This document shows, one piece after another, positions 1-7,115 of a DNA stretch of 8,096 nucleotides. How positions within the stretch are numbered: position 1 is the first letter of the stretch; every line of letters starts with the position of its first letter. The notes under the pieces were generated by a model, which worked only from the letters and a program-made list of their open reading frames with translations, searched no databases and was not told the origin of the DNA. A program made the position numbers and the translations under genes. The stretch is from Halolacustris sp051744345 (GTDB lineage Bacteria > Actinomycetota > Humimicrobiia > Humimicrobiales > Humimicrobiaceae), in contig JBNJCW010000074.1 in the NCBI GenBank assembly GCA_051744345.1, positions 1 to 8,096 on the forward strand, given 5' to 3'.

Positions 1-767
1 GCACACCAGGCATTGTTTATATTATCAGCCAGCACCCGGGCCATCTTCAGTATATCATTGGTTCCGCTGTAACAGCGCATCAGGGGGTAATTACCCCTGC
101 GGGTAGCCTTATAAATCTTTTTAAAATCTTCTTCGGATCTCAGGGGAACCCCGCCCGCGCCGTCCTGGCTGCGGTCCATTTTTTCAGGGTGGAAGAAAAA
201 TTCCTGGGTATTCTGGTCAGGCCCTATGGACACCACATCAATAAGCTTGCTGTCCGCAATCTCTTCTATTCCCTTTATGGTATCTTTTAGGCTGGGCTGG
301 CCAAAGTGGTGCCTTATAATCGGAAAAGGAGACAGAAACATAACCCTCTCTGCCAGGCTCTGGGGAAGTTTCCTGGCCTCCTCCTTCTTTTCCCCTTCCC
401 GGAGATAAGACAGTACCTCCTCCCTGCTTTCCTCTCCGGTAAAAACAGCATCAAATACATTGAGCCTTTCCGCTTTTTCTGCCACCGGCTTGGTGCTGCC
501 CAGTATAAAGGATATCCCCTTGTATTTATCTGAAACCTGCCTTTTAAACTGCTTAAACAGCGGATAAGCGCTTTCCGGCGAAAGCCTGTAGCTTACCGCC
601 ACTATGTCCGGGCCATATTCTTCAATTGTTTCCCTTATTTTTTCCAAACCGCATGCAGAGCCTAAAAACATAGTCTGGTAGCCCTGCTCTTTGGCAAGGT
701 TTAAAAAATTTATAACTCCGGCAACATGCACGCAGCTTCCTATGCTTGCCCCCAGTATCTTTTTCAT
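1..767 (-). CDS. Cobalamin (B12)-binding-domain protein with C-terminal catalytic-like region, partial (3' end outside window)
   Basis: The 255 visible codons run off the left edge without a stop. Residues 1-125 look like the Rossmann-like B12-binding fold: a beta strand at 2-8, then C12-V-H14-V-A-G17 in the place of the canonical DxHxxG (His supplies the lower cobalt ligand in base-off/His-on enzymes), S59-Y-R-L62 in the place of SxL, and I88-L-G90-S in the place of the glycine pair. The canonical Asp is Cys12 here. Residues 145-255 form a second region with IGPDQN (181-186), GAGG (203-206) and RCYSGTND (231-238). From memory, this recalls the barrel subunit of B12-dependent mutases or a little-studied family loosely annotated as cobalamin-binding, but I cannot confirm it. 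The ATG is 4 bases after the dehydrogenase stop, with GGAG 9 bases upstream, so the two genes are probably co-translated. The B12-type fold is fairly secure; bound cofactor, reaction and substrate are unknown. Confidence 0.75.
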   Translation of the reverse strand, partial: MKKILGASIGSCVHVAGVINFLNLAKEQGYQTMFLGSACGLEKIRETIEEYGPDIVAVSYRLSPESAYPLFKQFKRQVSDKYKGISFILGSTKPVAEKAERLNVFDAVFTGEESREEVLSYLREGEKKEEARKLPQSLAERVMFLSPFPIIRHHFGQPSLKDTIKGIEEIADSKLIDVVSIGPDQNTQEFFFHPEKMDRSQDGAGGVPLRSEEDFKKIYKATRRGNYPLMRCYSGTNDILKMARVLADNINNAWC

Positions 768-771
768 CTGC

Positions 772-1872
772 TTATTCTCCTGTCTTGCCTTTTGTTAATC
801 TTTCCTTAATCTGGGCCAGGCTTAAGCCCTCCAGGCCCAGGGTCTGCATGTTCCTTCCCATCTTCCTGAAATCTTTTTTAAATATGGAGTCTGCAATGTT
901 TATAAGTGAATCTATAATCGGGGTCTTCACATCCAGAATCTTCCCAAACTCGGATATGGGCACCAGGCTCATGGGCACATCTTCGGTTATATACCTTACA
1001 TTGGTAGTCCTGGGAGCCATTATTCCCACATACCCCGGATTACTGTGTATGGCATCAAAAAGATTGTCTTCAACCACATTATAGGCCATGGACAGCCAGT
1101 CAATAGCCGAATAAACATTGGGGCAGTTCAGTTTATGGGCAACCTTTACCCGCTCCTCATCTACCGCCTCCAGTATACTGGCCACAGACTGGGTTACCCC
1201 TTCTATATAGAACTGAAAGTTTCCCAGGGTGGATTCAATCCTGGAAGCATTAAGGATGGTTATGGCCGGGTGAAAAACAGCCCCCATATTATTAAAAGAA
1301 GTCTCGATAACATTGGATGCGGTTATAAACTCCTTAAATGCCTGGTTTAGCTTCTTTAAAACCTTCCCCGTGGCTGAAGAAGGTATAGCCGCTACCGGAA
1401 TGGCCTGCTTGATCCTGAATATCCTGGCAGTTGCAGGCCCCATACCCCTGCTGGCATATATAAAGGTCTGGGCTTCGGATATTATCACATCCTTTTTATT
1501 GCCCTCAGCCCTCAATGTGTTTAAGAATTCAAGAGCTCCGCATGTCCTTCCCGGATTAAGCACCACAATCTGGCCATCCTCCAGATAGGGAGCGCACCTT
1601 TTGGCAATAGCACTGTGCGCATTAGCAGGCACCACCACCATTATCACGTCCACTCCTTTTATAACCTTCCCTATATTATTGGAGGCCATCTTAAGCTTGC
1701 CGAATCCGCTTATCTCCCCTTCCAGTTCAATCCCTTTAAGCTTTATTATGGGTTTAATCCTTACCAGGGTACGGTTGTAAAGGTTTACGTCAAAACCCTT
1801 TATAGCCAAATGGGCGGCAATGGCCTTTCCTCCATGCCCTGCCCCGATTACTGCAAATTTAAGGTTGTGCAA
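772..1872 (-). CDS. NAD(P)-dependent octopine/nopaline dehydrogenase family protein
   Basis: This is a 366-residue two-domain oxidoreductase. The N-terminal Rossmann domain opens with FAVIG-AGHGG (GxGxxG at residues 10-15), and a second strand ends at N30-L-Y-N-R-T, the usual region for contacting the cofactor ribose. The C-terminal domain shows the family signature: N195-M-G-A-V-F-H201-P, with His at the position known as catalytic in octopine dehydrogenase, and RYITEDVP (293-300) followed by SLVPISEFG (302-310). Family members reductively condense an amino acid with a 2-oxo acid (opine synthesis) or run the reverse reaction; many bacterial homologues have no assigned substrate. The open frame extends to a TTG at 1887, but that codon directly abuts the dnaE stop and lies upstream of AAAGGAG. 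The TTG at 1872, 5 bases after AAAGGAG, is the better start. The gene sits between dnaE and a cobalamin-domain gene, and the latter is the likelier functional partner. Family is confident; substrate is not known. Confidence 0.85.
   Translation of the reverse strand: MHNLKFAVIGAGHGGKAIAAHLAIKGFDVNLYNRTLVRIKPIIKLKGIELEGEISGFGKLKMASNNIGKVIKGVDVIMVVVPANAHSAIAKRCAPYLEDGQIVVLNPGRTCGALEFLNTLRAEGNKKDVIISEAQTFIYASRGMGPATARIFRIKQAIPVAAIPSSATGKVLKKLNQAFKEFITASNVIETSFNNMGAVFHPAITILNASRIESTLGNFQFYIEGVTQSVASILEAVDEERVKVAHKLNCPNVYSAIDWLSMAYNVVEDNLFDAIHSNPGYVGIMAPRTTNVRYITEDVPMSLVPISEFGKILDVKTPIIDSLINIADSIFKKDFRKMGRNMQTLGLEGLSLAQIKERLTKGKTGE
777..780 (-). promoter_or_regulatory. Ribosome binding site GGAG for the cobalamin-domain gene
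   Basis: GGAG lies inside the last codons of the upstream dehydrogenase gene, 9 bases before the ATG at 767. It supports this start and tight coupling between the two genes. Confidence 0.6.
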
Positions 1873-1877
1873 AATTT

Positions 1878-1884
1878 CTCCTTT
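1878..1884 (-). promoter_or_regulatory. Ribosome binding site AAAGGAG that sets the dehydrogenase start
   Basis: AAAGGAG occurs just after the dnaE stop (1890-1888) and 5 bases before a TTG at 1872. It falls inside the first codons of the longest open frame (TTG at 1887), so that longer start is unlikely. The ATG at 1891, which overlaps the dnaE stop, is in another frame and closes after ten codons. Confidence 0.65.
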
Positions 1885-1887
1885 CAA

Positions 1888-4800
1888 TCATACTTTTTCC
1901 CATTGGAGCTTATGTTTGAACTCACTCTTCAGCCTGCTTACTGTCTCCGCATCAAGGTCAATGCTAAAACTGTCAGGCAGCCTGAACCTTTTTCCTTTCA
2001 TGCTGTCCTGGCCATTGCTCACAAACAGTTCCACCTCCATTTTTCCCCTGCAGTCTTTAAGAAGCCCGTACAGCTGGTCTATAAAATTACGGTCAAGGTA
2101 TTCCCTCTTTACCTTCAGCCTTATTCTTGAATACTTTTTTGGCTCTTTATCAGGCTTTTGGCCCTTCTTCAGCAGGCTGACCTCAGAGGCAATTATCTTA
2201 AACTGGTCCTCTTTTTTGTCCAGTCTGCCGCTTACCGCAACTATCCTGTCTTCTTCCAAAAATTCCTTATACTTTTCCAGTACGGTAGGGAAAACTATTA
2301 CCTCCACGCTATCACTTATATCTTCCAGGGTGACAAAAAACATCTGCTGGTTATTCTTGGTAAAGATGGGCTTTATCCCGCTTATGATGCCCCCCACCTC
2401 TACCTTGCTTTTATCCCTCAGGCCTGCAAGGTTTTCTATGGGGTTTAAATCTCTCAGGGTATCTTCAAACTCTAAAAGGGGGTGGCCGCTGATATAAAGG
2501 CCGAGCATCTCCTTTTCAAAATTAAGGAGTTTCTTCTGGGGATACTCCTCGTAGCCGCTTGCCTGCCTGAGTATTTCGGACAGCACCACTTCTTCCTGTT
2601 TGCCGTCTCCGGTATCAAACAGGGAATACTGGCCGGACTCTCTGTCTTTTCTGACCTTAAGGGTCTCTTCTATTATCCTTTCGAAATTATCCAGAAGGAA
2701 CTTCCTGCTTAAGCCGAAGGAATCAAACGTCCCGCTTTTTATCAAGCTCTCTATGGTCTTTTTATTCAATGCGCTGGAGATAATGCGGTTGCAGAAATCA
2801 ACAAAATGTTCAAACCTGCCCCCTTTCTTCCTCTCCCTTTCCACCTCTTCAATAACATTGGAGCCCACGTTCTTAATCGCTGAAAGACCGAACCTGATGG
2901 AATTTCCCACTACCGTAAAGTCAGCATAGCTTTCATTTATGTCCGGGGGCAAAACCTCTATGTTAAGCCTCCTGGTCTCGGTTACATACTGGGCAACCTT
3001 TTCCTGACTCCCCATCCTTATGCTCAAAAGTGCTGCCATAAATTCTACCGGATAATTCGCCTTAAGGTATGCGGTCTGGTAGGAAATCATGGCATAAGCA
3101 GTGCTGTGGGACTTGTTGAACCCATACTCGGCAAAATGATTTATTAGCTCAAATATGTTCTGGGCGGTGTTTTCTTCAATACCCCTGTTTTTGGCCCCTT
3201 CCAGAAACTTGGTCTTCTGTCTGCCCAGCAGTTTCCTTTTTTTCTTGCTGATAGCGCTCCGGAGTATGTCCGCTTCCGACATGGTAAACCCGGCAAGCTC
3301 GCTGGCAATAGCCATTACCTGCTCCTGGTATATAATGATTCCGTAAGTGCTCTCCAGGATGGGTTTCAGGCTGGGATGAGGGTATGATATCTTTTTCCTG
3401 CCGTTCTTGGCTTCCACAAAATCAGAAACCATCCCGCTCTGCAGCGGGCCCGGCCTGTAGAGAGCAAGCAAAGCAATGAGGTCTTCAAACCGGGTGGGCT
3501 TAAGATTCATTACCAGCTCCCTCATCCCTGAGCTCTCCAGCTGGAAAACCCCCAGGCATTCGCCATCGCTTAGCATCTTAAAAGTCTTTTTATCCCCCAG
3601 CTCAAGGTTGGCGGTGTCTATGTCAATTCCCTTGGTTTTTTTAATCAAAAACAGGGTTTTGTCTATCAAAGAAAGGGTTTTAAGCCCCAGAAAATCCATT
3701 TTAAGCAGGCCTATTTCCTGGACATCCTCCATCTTGTACTGGGTTACTATGTCCTCATCCCCTTCCCTCTGTATAGGGGTGTAGTTATAGAGGTCATCTG
3801 CCGAGATGACCACTCCTGCTGCGTGTATGGAATCCTGCCTGCATATGCCTTCCAGGGAAATAGCGGTATCTATTACTTCCCTCATCCTGGAATCCTGGTT
3901 ATAAATATCCTGAAGCTCAGGTACCTGCTTTAGTGAATTTTCGATAGTCATATTAAGCTCCATGGGAACCAGCTTGGCAATCCGGTCCACTTCCGCATAG
4001 GGAACCTCCAGAACCCTTCCCGCATCCCGGATAGCCTGCCTGGCAGCCATGGTTCCAAAAGTTATAAGCTGGGCTACCCGGTTAGTCCCGTATTTGCCGG
4101 TAACATATTTTATTACCTCTCCCCTTTTCTCATAACAGAAATCTATATCAATATCGGGCATGCTTTTCCTCTCTTCATTGAGGAACCTCTCAAACAGAAG
4201 CCCGTACCTCAAAGGCTCAATGTCGGTGATTTTAAGCACATAGGAGACGATACTCCCCGCAGCCGAGCCCCTTCCCGGGCCCACCCTTATATCATTCTTT
4301 TTGGCAAAATTCACAAAATCCCATACTATCAGAAAATATTCAGAGAAACCCATCTTCTTTATCACTGACAGTTCCCTATCAAGCCTCTGTTTGATTTCCG
4401 GAGTCAGGGCGCCATACCTTTCCTCTGCACCCCGGTAACATATGTTTTCCAGGTAGCTATCAGGGCTGTAAGCTGAAGGGACCTTAAACGGAGGTATGAG
4501 GCTTAAATTAAACTCCAGGTCCAGATTGCATTTTTCTGCAATCTCCACTGTGCTGTCCAGTGCCTGGGGACAATGGCTGAATTTTTCAGCCATCTGCTCA
4601 CCGGTTTTAAAATAGAATTCATTTGAAGAGAATTTGAGCCTGTCCTTCTGGTTTATGGTGGAACCGGTCTGTATACACAGCAGGACATCATGGGCCTTGT
4701 GATCCTCCTGCTCCAGGTAGTGCACATCATTGGTGGCCACTACCGGCACTCCGTACCTACCGGAAAAATCCAGCAATGCCTGGTTCACTTCCTCCTGCTC

Positions 4801-5361
4801 AGGTATGCCTGAATCCTGTATCTCCAGATAAAAATCTCCACTGCCAAATATCTGCAGGTACCCCTCCATTGCCTTCTTGGCTTCATCCATCCTGCCCTGC
4901 TGTATCAGCTTAGGTATTTTTCCAGAAATACAGCCGCTTAACCCAATCAAGCCCTCCCGGTATTCTGAAAGCAGCTTTTCATCAATCCTTGGCTTGTAAT
5001 AGAAACCCTCCAGAAAACTCAGGCTGACCATCTTCATCAGGTTCTGATAACCAGTATTGTTTTTTGCCAGCAGGGTAAGGTGAAAAGGACCCCACTCATC
5101 CCTTTTATTAGCAGTAGCCTGCTTATCAAACCTGCTTGTCGCAGCCTGGTATACCTCGCAGCCAATCAACGGTTTAATCCCGCTGGCCACCGCCTTCTTG
5201 TAAAAATCAATAACCCCGTACATAACCCCGTGATCTGTCAGGGCTACCGCAGTCATATCAAGTTTTTTTGCTTTTTCAATCAGCTTGTCTATGCGCACAG
5301 CCCCGTCAAGCAAAGAAAATTCGCTATGAACATGCAGGTGTGCAAAATTCTTCTTACCCAT
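1888..5361 (-). CDS. dnaE: DNA polymerase III subunit alpha (replicative polymerase, DnaE type)
   Basis: The product is a 1157-residue C-family polymerase that elongates DNA in the bacterial replisome; length matches E. coli DnaE (about 1160). Domain order: PHP (about 5-285) with all nine expected metal-site positions present (H10, H12, D19, H44, E69, H94, C144, D212, H214); palm with GRGSAAGS (363-370) and PDIDIDF (402-408), whose D403 and D405 plus D556 in KMDFLGL fit the catalytic triad; fingers with YRPGPLQSG (635-643) and YQEQVM (678-683); NKSHSTAYA (749-757); helix-hairpin-helix around 825-840; a clamp-binding-like QYSLF at 911-915; and an OB fold at about 985-1060. The tail (about 1075-1157) resembles the usual C-terminal domain. 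There is no inserted DEDD exonuclease, so it is not PolC. The ATG overlaps the pilus ATPase stop by one base (TGATG), with only a weak AGGG 10 bases upstream, so translation probably depends on reinitiation. Confidence 0.98.
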   Translation of the reverse strand: MGKKNFAHLHVHSEFSLLDGAVRIDKLIEKAKKLDMTAVALTDHGVMYGVIDFYKKAVASGIKPLIGCEVYQAATSRFDKQATANKRDEWGPFHLTLLAKNNTGYQNLMKMVSLSFLEGFYYKPRIDEKLLSEYREGLIGLSGCISGKIPKLIQQGRMDEAKKAMEGYLQIFGSGDFYLEIQDSGIPEQEEVNQALLDFSGRYGVPVVATNDVHYLEQEDHKAHDVLLCIQTGSTINQKDRLKFSSNEFYFKTGEQMAEKFSHCPQALDSTVEIAEKCNLDLEFNLSLIPPFKVPSAYSPDSYLENICYRGAEERYGALTPEIKQRLDRELSVIKKMGFSEYFLIVWDFVNFAKKNDIRVGPGRGSAAGSIVSYVLKITDIEPLRYGLLFERFLNEERKSMPDIDIDFCYEKRGEVIKYVTGKYGTNRVAQLITFGTMAARQAIRDAGRVLEVPYAEVDRIAKLVPMELNMTIENSLKQVPELQDIYNQDSRMREVIDTAISLEGICRQDSIHAAGVVISADDLYNYTPIQREGDEDIVTQYKMEDVQEIGLLKMDFLGLKTLSLIDKTLFLIKKTKGIDIDTANLELGDKKTFKMLSDGECLGVFQLESSGMRELVMNLKPTRFEDLIALLALYRPGPLQSGMVSDFVEAKNGRKKISYPHPSLKPILESTYGIIIYQEQVMAIASELAGFTMSEADILRSAISKKKRKLLGRQKTKFLEGAKNRGIEENTAQNIFELINHFAEYGFNKSHSTAYAMISYQTAYLKANYPVEFMAALLSIRMGSQEKVAQYVTETRRLNIEVLPPDINESYADFTVVGNSIRFGLSAIKNVGSNVIEEVERERKKGGRFEHFVDFCNRIISSALNKKTIESLIKSGTFDSFGLSRKFLLDNFERIIEETLKVRKDRESGQYSLFDTGDGKQEEVVLSEILRQASGYEEYPQKKLLNFEKEMLGLYISGHPLLEFEDTLRDLNPIENLAGLRDKSKVEVGGIISGIKPIFTKNNQQMFFVTLEDISDSVEVIVFPTVLEKYKEFLEEDRIVAVSGRLDKKEDQFKIIASEVSLLKKGQKPDKEPKKYSRIRLKVKREYLDRNFIDQLYGLLKDCRGKMEVELFVSNGQDSMKGKRFRLPDSFSIDLDAETVSRLKSEFKHKLQWEKV

Positions 5362-7028
5362 CAGTAAACAACCCTGTACATTTCTTCTAATGAAGTCTCG
5401 CCTGTAGCCACCTTCTCGGCCGCCCTTTCCAAAAGTGTTTTCATCCCTTCAGACCTGGCCACATCAGCAATATCATCAACACTTCTCTGCTGCAGCAGCA
5501 TCTCCCTTATCTTCTTGGACACCACCAGCACAGAAAAGATTCCGGTCCTGCCCTTGTATCCCAGGTTATTGCACTTACTGCACCCGGCAGCCCCGTAAAT
5601 CTTTTTGCCTTCCAGTAGGGGAGCTATTTCCTCATCAATATTATATTTGTTTATATCGGCTTCCGCCTTGCAATCAGGGCACAGCAGCCTTACCAGCCGC
5701 TGGGCCACTATTCCGCTGGTAGCAGAAGAAATCATATATGATTCGACCCCCATCTGAAGCAATCTGGCCAACGTTGATGGGGCATCATTGGTATGCAGGG
5801 TGGTAAGCACCAGATGGCCGGTAACCGAAGCCTGCATAACTATTTTAGCCGTTTCAAGGTCCCTTATCTCCCCCACCATTATTATGTCAGGATCACTCCT
5901 GAGCATTGCCCTAAGGCCCCTTGAAAAATCCATTCCCACCTTGTTATTAACCTGAACCTGCATAATGGAGTTTAGCCGGTATTCAACCGGGTCCTCAATG
6001 GTAAATATTTTCTTATCCGGGCTGGATATCTGGTTAAGGCTGGCATAAAGGGTAGTGGTTTTACCGGAACCAGTGGGTCCGGTGATTATCACCGAGCCGT
6101 GGGGCTGAAAGATAACCTTCTTGAATTTATCCTCATCCTCCTGGGCCATGCCCAAATTCTTTATGTAAAAAAGGCTCTCACTAACATTGAGCAGCCTTAT
6201 GGTGATATTTTCTCCGAATACAGTGGGAATAGACGCAAACCTCAAGTCAATACTGTTTCCGTGGTAATCAAAGGAACTCCTCCCGTCCTGGGAAAGCCTG
6301 TTTTCGGTTATATCCATTCCTCCCATTATCTTGTACCTGGAGATGAGCAGCCTCTGCACTGTCCGGGGCACATCTTTTATCTTCTGCATAACTCCGTCTA
6401 TACGAAACCTTATGGCACAATTTTTCTCCTGGGGCTCTATATGTATATCGCTGGTCCCCATGGAAATAGCCTTAAGTATGATCCTGTTGGCCAGCTTTAC
6501 CAGGGGATTGCCTTCTACTACCTCGTCCTCAAACCTTTCTGTTATCACAAAGTCCTGGTCATCTATTATCTCCTTTATCTCCTTGAGGCTGTAATCATCG
6601 GTCATAAAAATTTTTATAGCGCTTTCTATGTTTTCCTTGGTGGATATATAGGGTTTTATATTGTAACCGGTTATCATCCGTATCTCATCTACAAGGTTTA
6701 TGTCCAGAGGGTCAAACATGGCCACAAAAAGGTTATTATTTTCCAGCCTGAATGGAAAAACCTTCCGCCTGGAAGCAAAATCCCGGGGTACCAGGTTCAC
6801 CACCTCCGGGCTTATTTCTCCTTGATTTTCTACCAGGTCAACCGTTTCAAATCCCTTCTGGTAGCTTAAGACATCCACCAGCTCATCAGGGGTTATATAA
6901 TTCTCGTCTATCATTATTTTCCCCAGCCTTTCCCCTGTCTTTTCCTGAATCTTTAATGCATTCTGCAGCTGCTGGGAGGTTATGAGGTCTTTTCTTAAGA
7001 GAATTTGTCCTAATCTTTGCTTGTCCAA
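5361..7028 (-). CDS. GspE/PilB-type assembly ATPase (type IV pilus or type II secretion) with N-terminal MshEN domain
   Basis: A 555-residue secretion-superfamily ATPase that powers extension of pilin or pseudopilin fibres at the inner face of the cytoplasmic membrane. Residues 5-57 are a tandem of two 24-residue MshEN repeats (R5-Q28 and R34-Q57, 5-residue spacer), the fold that binds c-di-GMP in MshE; both repeats replace the consensus Gly (D14, N43). The ATPase core has HIEP (196-199), Walker A GPTGSGKTT (317-325), Asp box TIEDPVEY (343-350), Walker B with GEIRD (E387 catalytic candidate) and His box GHLVLTTLHTNDAP (404-417). A zinc-type tetracysteine follows (C450xxC453, C483xxC486), typical of PilB/GspE and not of PilT retraction motors. 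The start is TTG at 7028, with GAGAGG 9 bases upstream and a promoter-like sequence before that. No pilin, pilC/gspF or prepilin peptidase gene is in view, so pilus and secretion roles cannot be separated. It probably heads an operon with dnaE. Confidence 0.95.
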   Translation of the reverse strand: MDKQRLGQILLRKDLITSQQLQNALKIQEKTGERLGKIMIDENYITPDELVDVLSYQKGFETVDLVENQGEISPEVVNLVPRDFASRRKVFPFRLENNNLFVAMFDPLDINLVDEIRMITGYNIKPYISTKENIESAIKIFMTDDYSLKEIKEIIDDQDFVITERFEDEVVEGNPLVKLANRIILKAISMGTSDIHIEPQEKNCAIRFRIDGVMQKIKDVPRTVQRLLISRYKIMGGMDITENRLSQDGRSSFDYHGNSIDLRFASIPTVFGENITIRLLNVSESLFYIKNLGMAQEDEDKFKKVIFQPHGSVIITGPTGSGKTTTLYASLNQISSPDKKIFTIEDPVEYRLNSIMQVQVNNKVGMDFSRGLRAMLRSDPDIIMVGEIRDLETAKIVMQASVTGHLVLTTLHTNDAPSTLARLLQMGVESYMISSATSGIVAQRLVRLLCPDCKAEADINKYNIDEEIAPLLEGKKIYGAAGCSKCNNLGYKGRTGIFSVLVVSKKIREMLLQQRSVDDIADVARSEGMKTLLERAAEKVATGETSLEEMYRVVY

Positions 7029-7037
7029 TTGTTAAAG

Positions 7038-7043
7038 CCTCTC
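7038..7043 (-). promoter_or_regulatory. Ribosome binding site GAGAGG for the pilus ATPase gene
   Basis: GAGAGG is 9 bases upstream of the TTG at 7028. It supports a TTG start that places the first conserved MshEN residues (RLG) at positions 5-7, close to the N-terminus as usual for the family. Confidence 0.6.
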
Positions 7044-7074
7044 GCTTAAATTAAATGTAAAATACTTGAGGTTA

Positions 7075-7103
7075 ATTATATTATAAGTTGCCTTCTTAAA
7101 CAA
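7075..7103 (-). promoter_or_regulatory. Candidate sigma-70-type promoter for the pilus ATPase-dnaE operon
   Basis: Two TATAAT hexamers overlap by one base on the minus strand (7085-7080 and 7080-7075). The second has TTGTTT (three matches to TTGACA, including the TTG) at 7103-7098 with a 17-base spacer. Transcription would begin near 7068, giving a leader of about 40 bases. The gap is very AT-rich, so chance matches are possible. I see no terminator hairpin between larB and this site, so read-through from larB is also likely. Confidence 0.45.
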
Positions 7104-7115
7104 AGAAACCGGAAA

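Noticed and set aside
1889..1891. ATG overlapping the dnaE stop (ATGA) as a start for the next gene
   Set aside because: This ATG is in a different frame from the dehydrogenase and meets a stop after about ten codons.
1820..2497. 225-codon open frame on the plus strand
   Set aside because: It is antisense to the end of dnaE and the dehydrogenase start, is very rich in Ser and Leu, and has no family signature.
6099..6869. 256-codon open frame on the plus strand
   Set aside because: It lies wholly antisense to the pilus ATPase gene, whose motifs are unmistakable. The translation is Tyr-, Leu- and His-rich with no recognisable domain, as expected of a shadow frame.
5361..7028. PilT retraction ATPase as the identity of the secretion ATPase
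   Set aside because: PilT lacks the MshEN N-domain and the tetracysteine zinc site, and is much shorter (about 350 residues).
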